Positions 27,429 through 35,536 of a stretch of DNA of 64,000 bases are shown piece after piece. The stretch spans positions 1 to 64,000 of the forward strand of contig NZ_JAPEMC010000006.1 of the NCBI RefSeq assembly GCF_026343115.1, read 5' to 3'. The notes beneath the pieces are model-generated. The model was not told where the DNA came from, ran no database searches, and worked only from the letters and a program-made list of their open reading frames with translations. The translations under genes were made by a program, and so were the position numbers. This DNA is from Streptomyces sp. NBC_00102. GTDB lineage: Bacteria > Actinomycetota > Actinomycetes > Streptomycetales > Streptomycetaceae. The stretch's first letter is position 1, and every line of letters starts with the position of its first letter.

Positions 27429-27800
27429 ATGAGCACCGTAGAGCTCACCAAGGAAAACTTCGACCAGGTCGTGAGTGACAACGAGTTCGTCCTGATCGAC
27501 TTCTGGGCTTCCTGGTGCGGCCCCTGCCGCCAGTTCGCCCCGGTCTACGACTCCGCGTCCGAACGCCACCCCGACCTGGTCTTCGCCAAGGTCGACACCG
27601 AGGCTCAGCAGGAGCTGGCGGCGGCCTTCGACATCCGTTCGATCCCCACGCTCATGATCGTCCGTGACAACGTGGCCGTGTTCGCGCAGCCGGGTGCGCT
27701 GCCGGAGGCCGCTTTGGAGGACGTCATCGGGCAGGCGCGGAAGCTCGACATGGCCGAGGTGCACAAGTCGGTGGAGGAGCAGAAGAAGCAGCAGGCGTAG
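27429..27800 (+). CDS. trxA: Thioredoxin
   Basis: Predicted 123-residue thioredoxin reducing protein disulfides in the cytoplasm. The active site WCGPC places the redox cysteines at residues 30 and 33; the cis-Pro is in FDIRSIPTLMIV. A charged C-terminal tail (HKSVEEQKKQQA) of about 15 residues extends beyond the usual fold. It is followed by a very strong hairpin terminator, so it is probably monocistronic. It lies back-to-back with the disulfide oxidoreductase. Confidence 0.95.
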   Translation: MSTVELTKENFDQVVSDNEFVLIDFWASWCGPCRQFAPVYDSASERHPDLVFAKVDTEAQQELAAAFDIRSIPTLMIVRDNVAVFAQPGALPEAALEDVIGQARKLDMAEVHKSVEEQKKQQA

Positions 27801-27823
27801 CGGTCGTCGCCCGCCCCGTCCTT

Positions 27824-27870
27824 CGAGGCCCCGGCCCGCAGCACTCCACGTGCTGCGGGCCGGGGCCTCG
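27824..27870 (+). terminator. Strong terminator after thioredoxin
   Basis: A perfect 20-bp stem (27824-27843 with 27851-27870), extendable by one more pair into a 5-base loop, lies 24 bases after the thioredoxin stop. It can also serve the convergent gene at 27928-28263. Confidence 0.92.
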
Positions 27871-27927
27871 TGCCTGCCTGCGGGGCGGACCGCCGGACGG
27901 CCTCCGGGCAGTGTCCGGCGGGAGGGT

Positions 27928-28263
27928 TCACCCCGGGGCCGGTTCGTCTCCCGGTGCGGGGGCGCGGTCCGCGACGCGTACCGAGAGGCCGTAGTCGATT
28001 TCGGCGCCGTCGATCAGCAGCGCCTCCACCGTCCGCGTGGCGGGGTCGATGTCCGCCTCGATGCCGTCCCCGGCGTAGCGGGGGTATCCGGACTCGCCGG
28101 TGGCGCCGGTGGCCTCCACGATCCCGGACCGGATGGCGTCACCGGGCTTCGGCGGCTCGTCCCTCTCGTTCTCCCCCTTCTTCACCGGTCCCGGCTTGTC
28201 GGCGCCCGACGCGTCGGCGTACTCGGGTACCAGCAGGATCTCGTAGCTCTGCGGATGGCTCAT
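27928..28263 (-). CDS. Hypothetical acidic protein of 111 residues
   Basis: Not recognised. A small soluble protein starting MSHPQSYEILLVPEYADASG, with a Lys/Glu/Pro-rich middle (about 25-45) and a C-terminal part with alternating polar and hydrophobic residues (TRTVEALLIDGAEIDYGLSV). There is no signal peptide, membrane segment or clear motif. Codon use looks like its neighbours and the ATG is clear. It lies 51 bases after the LacI gene stop on the same strand, so it may be co-transcribed with it, and ends at the shared terminator with thioredoxin. Confidence 0.7.
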   Translation of the reverse strand: MSHPQSYEILLVPEYADASGADKPGPVKKGENERDEPPKPGDAIRSGIVEATGATGESGYPRYAGDGIEADIDPATRTVEALLIDGAEIDYGLSVRVADRAPAPGDEPAPG

Positions 28264-28314
28264 GGGCCGACGCTAAGGGCTGTCCGGCGGTCGCCGGTGG
28301 ACCGGCGCGCACCG

Positions 28315-29337
28315 TCAGGTCGAGTCGCGGGGCACGGCTACGGCCCGGAGCAGTTCGTGGTGCTCCGGGTCACCGCCGGGGTGCTGGACGAGCCGGTCGA
28401 TGAGTTCGGCGAGCGGCTGCCCGGTGGCGAGCGCCATCCGTACGGTGCTCAGCCGGGGGCGGAGCAGTCGTCCGAGCATCAGGTCGTCGGCGCCGATCAC
28501 TGCGACCTCGGCGGGAACCGGGATTCCGGCGTCCTCGAAGGCCCGCATCAGCAGCATCGCGTACTCGTCGTTGTAGGCGAAGACGGAGTCCAGGCCGAGG
28601 GTCCGCCATCGGGCGGCGAGCGCGGCGGCGTCGCCCTCGTCGTATCCCAGGACGAGTTCCTCGATCCGCGCTCCGGCCGGCCGTGCCACCCGGCGTACGC
28701 CTTCGAGTCGCGGGTCCGCGAAGGGGACGGTCGCCTTGTCCCGGGGCATGACCACGCCGATGCGCCGGTAGCCCCGCTCCAGCAGGTGGGACGCCGCGCG
28801 GCTGCCGACCTCGCGTTGGTCGAGCACCAGGCCGTGCGCACCCTCGACCGGGTGCGGGCCGAGGGTGATGACGGCCTTGGCTCCGGAGCGGTGGAGGACG
28901 GCGATGCCGTAGGCGGTGAGTGCCAGCCCGGCCGGTGCTACGACGGCCACGGGGCGGAGTTCCGCCCAGGCCCTGGCGGCTTCGTCGGGGCCGAGGCCGG
29001 CGCTTCCGTACTGGACGACGGTGTAGTCGAGTCCGCGCAGGCCGGCCTGGAGGTCTCGGAGGAAGTCGCGGTAGAGGGGGCCCTCGGGCAAGTGCCCTGT
29101 GGGCAGCAGGACCATCCGGGTGTGTCCGGCGCGCAGGCTCCTCGCCGCGGCGTGCGGCACGTAGCCGAGGTCCCGGGCTGCTTCCCGTACCCGGCGGCGG
29201 GTGGGTTCGCTGATCCGCATGGTGGGGTTGTTGTTGAGTACGTACGACACGGTGGCCCGGGAGACGCCCGCCAGCCGCGCCACGTCGGCGCTCGTGGGGA
29301 CGGGAGATTCCGAGGGCTGCTTGGGTAACTGGCTCAT
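28315..29337 (-). CDS. LacI-family transcriptional regulator (third copy)
   Basis: Predicted 340-residue regulator. The DNA-binding domain reads TSADVARLAGVSRATVSYVLNN through LGYVPHAAARSLRAGHTR. The effector domain shows GLVLDQREVGSRAASHLLER and IGADDLMLGRLLRPRLSTVRMA. The ATG at 29337 directly precedes the helix-turn-helix. No sugar genes adjoin it, so the target is unknown; the small downstream gene at 27928-28263 may share its transcript. The 287-base gap to the PemK/MazF-like gene shows no supported gene. Confidence 0.9.
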   Translation of the reverse strand: MSQLPKQPSESPVPTSADVARLAGVSRATVSYVLNNNPTMRISEPTRRRVREAARDLGYVPHAAARSLRAGHTRMVLLPTGHLPEGPLYRDFLRDLQAGLRGLDYTVVQYGSAGLGPDEAARAWAELRPVAVVAPAGLALTAYGIAVLHRSGAKAVITLGPHPVEGAHGLVLDQREVGSRAASHLLERGYRRIGVVMPRDKATVPFADPRLEGVRRVARPAGARIEELVLGYDEGDAAALAARWRTLGLDSVFAYNDEYAMLLMRAFEDAGIPVPAEVAVIGADDLMLGRLLRPRLSTVRMALATGQPLAELIDRLVQHPGGDPEHHELLRAVAVPRDST

Positions 29338-29624
29338 GGCGACGGGCAGTCTTGCAGACGTACCGGAGTCGGTGGCCGCCCGGGGCACCCCCAGGGGCCT
29401 GTGGTGAGAGTGGCGCCGTCCGCCCGGAGGGCGGGTCGGGCGGGACTTTCCACCCGCCCAGGCGCTCCGTCCGTGTGCGGGAGTGTTCCGGCAAAGGCGC
29501 GCGGAGCCCGCCCGCGACCTCCGCTCGACCGGCGTACGCGCCCCGCACGCCACCTGAGCCCCGCCGTCGGCCGTGGCCTCCGGCCGATGCGGAGCCGGAG
29601 GTGCGACTGTCCTACGGTGTGTTG

Positions 29625-30092
29625 ATGACTTATCAGAACAGCACCTCCGACACCGACTTCTCCTCCGGCCTTCCCGGCCGCACCGGCCCCTCCGCGACCG
29701 TCGAGGCCGACCCGCACGAGGTCGGTCCGGTCCGCACCTCGTACGCCCCCGACCGGGACGGCGACCCCGATCCGGGGGAGATCGTCTGGACCTGGGTGCC
29801 GTTCGAGGAGAACGACGGTCGGGGCAAGGACCGGCCGGTCCTCGTCGTCGCGCGGGAACGGGCCGGCACGCTGCTCGCGGTCCAGCTCTCCAGCAAGCAG
29901 CACGACCTCGACCGCGAGTGGGTGGCACTGGGTGCCGGGCCGTGGGACAGCTCGGGCCGCCCCTCGTGGGTGGACCTGGACCGGGTGCTGAGGGTGCACG
30001 AGGACGGGATGCGGCGCGAGGCCTGCGCACTGGACTTCGAACGGTTCCGGCTCGTGGTGGACCGGCTCCGGGAACGGTACGGCTGGAGCTGA
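29625..30092 (+). CDS. PemK/MazF-family protein (toxin-like fold, no visible antitoxin)
   Basis: Predicted 155-residue protein. The first 50 residues are acidic and low in structure. The rest matches the PemK/MazF beta-barrel: PGEIVWTWVPFEENDGRGKDRPVLVVARE, then LLAVQLSSKQHD and a Trp/Asp-rich segment ending in an Arg-rich helix. MazF toxins cut mRNA and are normally about 110 residues with an adjacent antitoxin. Here the protein is extended and no antitoxin gene lies beside it, so a housekeeping or degenerate role is possible. GTG (29619) and TTG (29622) codons precede the ATG, so the exact start is uncertain. Confidence 0.75.
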   Translation: MTYQNSTSDTDFSSGLPGRTGPSATVEADPHEVGPVRTSYAPDRDGDPDPGEIVWTWVPFEENDGRGKDRPVLVVARERAGTLLAVQLSSKQHDLDREWVALGAGPWDSSGRPSWVDLDRVLRVHEDGMRREACALDFERFRLVVDRLRERYGWS

Positions 30093-30157
30093 GCCGGTCC
30101 GCCCGCACGCGCCCCCGGACGGACGTTGCCCGTGCCGCGCCGGCCGGGGAGGCCTCG

Positions 30158-30982
30158 TCAGCCGGGGAAGCGGGCGGCGAAGGCCGCGCGGGTGGTGGAG
30201 TCGGGCGCGCGGTCGAGGACGCCGAAGACGATCTGCTCGAAATGGCCGGCGAAGCGCCCGCCGCCGGTGAGCAGGCCGCCGAAGGCGTCCGCGACCTGCG
30301 CCGGTTCGTTCTGGAAGACCCCGCAGCCCCAGGCACCCAGGACGAGCCGGCGGTATCCGTGGGCGGCGGCGACCTCCAGCACCCGTTCGGCGCGGCTCGC
30401 CAGGGCCGCCGGAACGCGGTCGGCCTCCTCGGGTGTCTGCCGCCTGATCACGCCCGCGTTGGGTGCCGGCGAGGTGAGGAAGCCGACGAGGTACGGGGTG
30501 TCGAGCAGCGCGCCCCGGTCGTCGCGGAAGACGGGCACGCCGGGCGAGTGGATGACCCGGTCGGTGTAGAAGGCGCTGCGGTTCGCGCGGTGGTGCGCGT
30601 AGTACTCGGGGGCGCGCAGAAGGGTCGCGTGGAGCGCGGAACCGCGGCAGAGGTCCTCTTCCTGCGCCCGTGCGCCGTTCAGGTATCCGCCGCCGGGGTT
30701 CCGGGCCGATGCGTAGCTGAGCACGGCGATCCGGCCCGTCCCCTCCCCGCTCATCCGGCGGGCCGCCCGCAGGCTGCTCTCGCCGGTCACCTCGAAGCCG
30801 GTCGCGCGGTCGGAGTCGAGTACGGGGGTCTCCACCGGGCCCGGTCCGTACAGTGCGGTCCCCGAGAGCGCGGCGGCCACTGCGCTCCCGATGGTGACCT
30901 CGCACCCCGCGGACGTGCGGTACCGGCCCTCGTCGACGATGGTCTCGGTTTCGCGCGCCAGGGCGCGCATCCGTGCGCTCAC
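30158..30982 (-). CDS. TIGR02452-type macrodomain protein, bacterial-type PARG
   Basis: Predicted 274-residue protein of the microbial poly(ADP-ribose) glycohydrolase type, which removes ADP-ribose polymers or units from targets. The catalytic signature GGGYLNGARAQEE (residues 97-109) has the family GGG and QEE elements, preceded by LSYASARNPG and followed by CRGSALHATLL. The C-terminal half has VIHSPGVPVFRDDRG and LGAWGCGVFQNEP, also typical. I use the GTG at 30982, which has GGGGAG five bases upstream; an ATG four codons later is the alternative. Divergent from egtA and convergent with the PemK/MazF-like gene. Confidence 0.88.
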   Translation of the reverse strand: MSARMRALARETETIVDEGRYRTSAGCEVTIGSAVAAALSGTALYGPGPVETPVLDSDRATGFEVTGESSLRAARRMSGEGTGRIAVLSYASARNPGGGYLNGARAQEEDLCRGSALHATLLRAPEYYAHHRANRSAFYTDRVIHSPGVPVFRDDRGALLDTPYLVGFLTSPAPNAGVIRRQTPEEADRVPAALASRAERVLEVAAAHGYRRLVLGAWGCGVFQNEPAQVADAFGGLLTGGGRFAGHFEQIVFGVLDRAPDSTTRAAFAARFPG

Positions 30983-31126
30983 GAGCGCTCCCCCAGGTAG
31001 TACATAGCGCACATGTTCGATGTCAGGTGGATTCCGCGCAACGCCTTTTCGCCTGGCCGGGGCGCCCTTGTGCGATCGGTCGGCAGGGGTTTGGGTGGAA
31101 GGGAGGCATCGGAAGAGGAGGCACGT

Positions 31127-32479
31127 ATGCCCCCGAACGCGACCACCGGAATCGGCACCATCACGCACGGATCGCCCCTCGGCGAGAGTGAGGCGGAGGA
31201 TTTACTGCAGGCCATCTGCTTCAAGACCGGACCGCCCCGCACCGTCGGGGTGGAACTCGAATGGCTCATCCACGACGCCGTCCGTCCCGACCTGCGGGTC
31301 CCCGCCGAGCGCCTGGACGCGTCCTTCGCCGAGGTGCGGACGCTGGCGCTCGACTCGGCGCTGACTTTCGAGCCCGGAGGACAGCTGGAGCTCAGTTCGC
31401 GGCCCGCCGGATCCCTGATGGCGTGCGTCGACGCGGTCGCCGCCGACCTGGCGGCCGTACGCGCCACGCTGGGCCGGTCGGGCCTGGCCCCCACAGGACT
31501 CGGCGTCGACCCGTGGCGGTCGCCCCGGCGGTGGCTCCGGGAGCCGCGCTACGAGGCGATGGAGGCGGCACTGGACCGCTCGGGCACGGCCGGCCGGGCC
31601 ATGATGTGCACCTCCGCGTCCGTGCAGGTCTGCCTGGACGCGGGTGAGGAGGAGCCGGGGCCGCTCGGCTACGGCCGCCGCTGGCAGCTCGTACATCTGC
31701 TGGGCGCGGTGCTCGTCGCGGCGTTCGCCAATTCGCCCTTCCAGCAGCGGGCCCGGACCGGCTGGCGGTCCACCCGTCAGGGCCTGTGGGCCGCGCTCGA
31801 CCCGGACCGCACGCTGGCGCCTCCGGGGCATCTTCCGCCGCGGGAGGCATGGGCCACGCACGTTCTGGACACCAGCGTCATGTGCGTCCGCACCGAAACG
31901 GGCCCCTGGGAGGTGCCGAACGGGCTCACCTTCCGCCAGTGGATCCGGGGCGGTGGCCCCCGGCCGCCCACGCGCGAGGACCTGGAGTACCACATGACCA
32001 CCTGTTTTCCGCCCGCACGGCCGCGCGGGCATCTGGAACTGCGCATGATCGATGCCCAGTCCGGCCCGGACGGCTGGCTGGTGCCGCTCGCCGTCGCCAC
32101 CGCGCTGTTCGACGATCCGGAAGCGGCGGAGACGGTGTACCGCACCGTGAAACCGCTGGCCGAGACGGCGGGCCCGAACGCGGCGCCGCGCAATCCGCTC
32201 TGGCGGGCGGCGGCCCGGGACGGGCTGACCGATCCCGAGCTGCGGGCCGCGGCCGCCGTCTGCTTCGAGGCGGCGCTCGGCGCGCTCCCCCGGATCGGCG
32301 CGAGCACCGCGGTGCTGGACACCGTGGCCGGCTTCACCGAGCGGTACGTCGCCCGTGGGCGATGTCCCGCCGACGACCTGCCCGACCTCCTCTCCCCCGC
32401 GGCGGCCGCCGCGTGGGCCGAGGCGTCGTCGGCGGGCGGCACCCGGACGACATCCTCCGGAAAGGGCTTCCCCGCATGA
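31127..32479 (+). CDS. egtA: EgtA, glutamate-cysteine ligase of ergothioneine biosynthesis
   Basis: Predicted 450-residue GCS2-family ATP-dependent ligase making gamma-glutamylcysteine, the sulfur donor for EgtB. Motifs include RTVGVELEWLIHD near the N-terminus, TFEPGGQLELSSRPA, and HLELRMIDAQSGPDGW in the second half. The ATG at 31127 has GGAGG six bases upstream; the frame open before it lacks a site. First gene of a four-gene operon in which each stop overlaps the next start (ATGA here). It is larger than plain gamma-GCS homologues by a C-terminal helical part. Confidence 0.93.
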   Translation: MPPNATTGIGTITHGSPLGESEAEDLLQAICFKTGPPRTVGVELEWLIHDAVRPDLRVPAERLDASFAEVRTLALDSALTFEPGGQLELSSRPAGSLMACVDAVAADLAAVRATLGRSGLAPTGLGVDPWRSPRRWLREPRYEAMEAALDRSGTAGRAMMCTSASVQVCLDAGEEEPGPLGYGRRWQLVHLLGAVLVAAFANSPFQQRARTGWRSTRQGLWAALDPDRTLAPPGHLPPREAWATHVLDTSVMCVRTETGPWEVPNGLTFRQWIRGGGPRPPTREDLEYHMTTCFPPARPRGHLELRMIDAQSGPDGWLVPLAVATALFDDPEAAETVYRTVKPLAETAGPNAAPRNPLWRAAARDGLTDPELRAAAAVCFEAALGALPRIGASTAVLDTVAGFTERYVARGRCPADDLPDLLSPAAAAAWAEASSAGGTRTTSSGKGFPA

Positions 32480-33822
32480 CCAGCGTCTCCGACACCAACT
32501 TCCACCTCGCGCCCGAGTCCGACGCCGAGGATCTCCGCAACCGGGCCCTCACCGCCCTGCTCGCCGCCAGGGTCCGCACCGCAGTACTGACGGACAGCGT
32601 CGAGGACGGCGAACTCACCGCCCAGCACTCGCCGTTGATGTCTCCACTGGTCTGGGATCTCGCCCACATCGGCAACCAGGAGGAGCAGTGGATCCTGCGG
32701 GCCGTGGGCGGCCGGGACGCGATCCGGCCGGAGATCGACGGCCTCTACGACGCGTTCGAGCACCCCCGGTCCGCCCGCCCGTCCCTGCCGCTGCTGGCAC
32801 CCGCCGAGGCCCGCAACTACGCCTCCGACGTACGCGGCCGGGTGCTGGAGATCCTGGCGGGCGCGCCCCTGCACGGCGGGGGACGCCCGCTGGAGCGGGC
32901 GGGATTCGCCTTCGGCATGATCGCCCAGCACGAACAGCAGCACGACGAGACCATGCTGATTACTCATCAGCTGCGCTCCGGCCCGGCGGCACTCACCGCC
33001 CCCGAGCCGCCCCCGGCGGAGCACTCCGTACGCCTCCCGTCCGAAGTGCTGGTGCCGGGCGGTCCGTTCACCATGGGTACCTCCACCGAGCCCTGGGCCC
33101 TGGACAACGAGCGCCCGGCGCACCGGCGGGAGGTGGACGCCTTCTTCCTGGACACCACGCCGGTCACCTGCGGGGCGTATCAGCGATTCATCGAGGACGG
33201 CGGATACGCGCAGGAACGCTGGTGGGAACCGGCGGGCTGGGCGATGGTCCGTGAACACGGGCTCACCGCTCCGCTGTTCTGGCGTCGCGAGGGCGGGCAG
33301 TGGCTGCGGCGCAGGTTCGGGACGACCGAGCCCGTGCCCGCCGACGAGCCGGTACTGCACGTCAGCTGGTACGAGGCGGACGCCTACGCGCGCTGGGCCG
33401 GACGGCGGTTGCCGACCGAGGCCGAGTGGGAGAAGGCGGCGCGCCACGACGCGGCCTCCGGTCGCTCGCTGCGCTACCCCTGGGGCGACGCCGACCCCAC
33501 CGCGGAGCGGGCCAACCTCGGCCAGCGCCATCTGCGGCCGGCCGCCGCCGGTGCCTATCCCGCCGGTGAGTCGCGCGACGGGGTGCGGCAGCTGATCGGT
33601 GACGTGTGGGAGTGGACGGCCAGCGACTTCCTGCCGTATCCGGGGTTCGTCGCCTTCCCGTACCGCGAGTACTCGGAGGTCTTCTTCGGCCCGGCCCACA
33701 AGGTGCTGCGGGGCGGTTCGTTCGCGGTGGACCCGGTCGCCTGCCGGGGCACGTTCCGCAACTGGGACCTGCCGGTACGGCGCCAGATCTTCTCCGGTTT
33801 CCGTACCGCGAGGGACATCTGA
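32476..33822 (+). CDS. egtB: EgtB, iron-dependent sulfoxide synthase of ergothioneine biosynthesis
   Basis: Predicted 448-residue non-heme iron enzyme joining hercynine and gamma-glutamylcysteine to the sulfoxide. The N-terminal DinB-like domain carries iron ligands His64 (WDLAHIG) and His152/His156 (HEQQHDE); the C-terminal formylglycine-enzyme-like domain shows FTMGTSTEPWALDNERP, LPTEAEWEKAARHD, DVWEWTASDF and VLRGGSFA. The start overlaps the egtA stop (ATGA) and the stop overlaps egtC (TGATG). This order and the motifs match mycobacterial and Streptomyces egt operons. Confidence 0.95.
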   Translation: MTSVSDTNFHLAPESDAEDLRNRALTALLAARVRTAVLTDSVEDGELTAQHSPLMSPLVWDLAHIGNQEEQWILRAVGGRDAIRPEIDGLYDAFEHPRSARPSLPLLAPAEARNYASDVRGRVLEILAGAPLHGGGRPLERAGFAFGMIAQHEQQHDETMLITHQLRSGPAALTAPEPPPAEHSVRLPSEVLVPGGPFTMGTSTEPWALDNERPAHRREVDAFFLDTTPVTCGAYQRFIEDGGYAQERWWEPAGWAMVREHGLTAPLFWRREGGQWLRRRFGTTEPVPADEPVLHVSWYEADAYARWAGRRLPTEAEWEKAARHDAASGRSLRYPWGDADPTAERANLGQRHLRPAAAGAYPAGESRDGVRQLIGDVWEWTASDFLPYPGFVAFPYREYSEVFFGPAHKVLRGGSFAVDPVACRGTFRNWDLPVRRQIFSGFRTARDI

Positions 33823-34577
33823 TGTGCCGTCATCTTGCCTATCTGGGCCCCCCGGTACCGCTGGGCGAGGTGCTGGTGGCTCCGGAGTTCTCGCTCGTAC
33901 GGCAGTCCTGGGCGCCCCGCCGCCAGCGCAACGGCACCGTCAACGCCGACGGGTTCGGTGTGGGCTGGTACGCCGCCGGGGACCCTCTGCCGGGCCGCTA
34001 CCGGCGGGCCGTCCCGGTCTGGGGCGACGAGACCTTCGGGGAGCTCGCCCGGGTGGTGGCCAGCGGGGCGTTCCTCGCGGCCGTGCGGGACGCCACGGAG
34101 TCGGGCGCGGACGGGGAGGCCGCGGCCGCGCCGTTCAAGGCGGGCCCGCTGCTGTTCAGCCACAACGGCGCCGTGCTCGGGTGGCCGGGCTCGCTGGCAC
34201 CGCTCGCGTCCGCGCTGCCCGCGTCCGTCCTGCTCTCGCTGGACGCCCGCAGCGACTCGGCGCTGCTGTGGGCGATGATCCGCCACCGTGTCGACGAGGG
34301 CGACGACCTCCCGCAGGCCGTCGCCGACACCGTCCTGGACGTGGCGCGTTCCGCGCCCGGTTCGCGTCTCAACCTGCTGCTCACGGACGGGACGACCGTC
34401 GTGGCGACCGCCTGGGGCGACAGCCTCTGGTATCTGCACCGGCCCGGCCTCCGCACGGTGGTGGCCTCGGAGCCGTACGACGACGATCCGGCCTGGCACG
34501 AGGTGCCGGACCGCACCCTGCTGGTGGCGACCGTCGGCGAAGTCCTGCCCACCCCGCTCAAGGAGACCCCCCGTTGA
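33822..34577 (+). CDS. egtC: EgtC, class II glutamine amidotransferase of ergothioneine biosynthesis
   Basis: Predicted 251-residue Ntn hydrolase that trims the gamma-glutamyl group from the EgtB product. The nucleophile is Cys2 (MCRHLAYLG), exposed after Met removal; NADGFGVGWYA and the Asn-Gly pair in LLFSHNGAVLGW follow, as in the family. The ATG shares one base with the egtB stop. Four-base overlap with egtD (TTGA). Confidence 0.94.
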   Translation: MCRHLAYLGPPVPLGEVLVAPEFSLVRQSWAPRRQRNGTVNADGFGVGWYAAGDPLPGRYRRAVPVWGDETFGELARVVASGAFLAAVRDATESGADGEAAAAPFKAGPLLFSHNGAVLGWPGSLAPLASALPASVLLSLDARSDSALLWAMIRHRVDEGDDLPQAVADTVLDVARSAPGSRLNLLLTDGTTVVATAWGDSLWYLHRPGLRTVVASEPYDDDPAWHEVPDRTLLVATVGEVLPTPLKETPR

Positions 34578-35536
34578 GTCCCTTCCTGCTGACCCGCACC
34601 CTGCCGGTGGACGCCACGGAGGCGGCGCTCCGCGCCGACGTCCTCGCCGGTCTGTCCCGACGCCCCAAGACGCTGCCGCCGAAGTGGTTCTACGACGCGC
34701 GGGGCAGCGAGCTGTTCGAGGAGATCACCCGGCTGCCGGAGTACTACCCGACCCGTGCGGAGCGGGAGATCCTGGTGGCGCGGGCGGCGGACATCGCCGA
34801 AGCCTCGGGCGCCCGGACCCTGATCGAATTGGGCTCGGGCTCCTCGGAGAAGACCAGGCACCTGCTCGACGCCCTCGACCGGCTGCACAGTTACGTCCCC
34901 GTGGACGTGAGCGAGAGCGCGCTGACCGGGGCTGCCGAGGCCCTGCTCGCCGAGCGGCCCGAGCTGAACGTGCACGCCCTCATCGCGGACTTCACCGGCG
35001 GCCTCGCTCTGCCGGGAACCCCCGGCCCCCGGCTGGTGGCGTTCCTGGGCGGCACGATCGGCAATCTGCTGCCGGAGGAGCGCGCGACCTTCCTGCACTC
35101 GGTCCGCTCGATCCTCTCCCCCGGCGACGCGCTGCTGCTCGGTACGGACCTGGTGAAGGAGCCGGAGACGCTGGTCGCGGCGTACGACGACGCGGCCGGG
35201 GTGACGGCGGCGTTCAACAAGAACGTCCTGGAGGTCGTCAACCGGGAACTGGACGCGGATTTCGACCCCGCGGCGTTCGACCACGTCGCGCGCTGGGACG
35301 CGGACGCCGAGTGGATCGAAATGCGGCTGCGGGCCCGCTCGGTGCTGACGGTGAAGATCCATGAGCTGGATCTGGTGGTGTCGTTCGAGGAGGGCGAGGA
35401 GCTCCGTACGGAGGTGTCGGCGAAGTTCCGGCGGGAACGGGTGCGCGACGAACTGGGTGCGGCGGGGCTGCGGCTCGATCAGTGGTGGACGGACTCGGCG
35501 GACAGGTTCGCGGTGTCGCTGGCCACCGCCGTCTGA
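34574..35536 (+). CDS. egtD: EgtD, histidine N-alpha-trimethyltransferase
   Basis: Predicted 320-residue SAM-dependent enzyme turning histidine into hercynine, the first committed step. The SAM site is TLIELGSGSSEKTRHLL; LPEYYPTRAEREIL and FLGGTIGNLLPEER are family signatures. It begins at a rare TTG that overlaps the egtC stop (TTGA), so translation depends on coupling; no ATG fits. The coding end overlaps the convergent acyltransferase gene by 58 bases. No egtE C-S lyase follows, so that step must be encoded elsewhere. Confidence 0.94.
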   Translation: MSPFLLTRTLPVDATEAALRADVLAGLSRRPKTLPPKWFYDARGSELFEEITRLPEYYPTRAEREILVARAADIAEASGARTLIELGSGSSEKTRHLLDALDRLHSYVPVDVSESALTGAAEALLAERPELNVHALIADFTGGLALPGTPGPRLVAFLGGTIGNLLPEERATFLHSVRSILSPGDALLLGTDLVKEPETLVAAYDDAAGVTAAFNKNVLEVVNRELDADFDPAAFDHVARWDADAEWIEMRLRARSVLTVKIHELDLVVSFEEGEELRTEVSAKFRRERVRDELGAAGLRLDQWWTDSADRFAVSLATAV

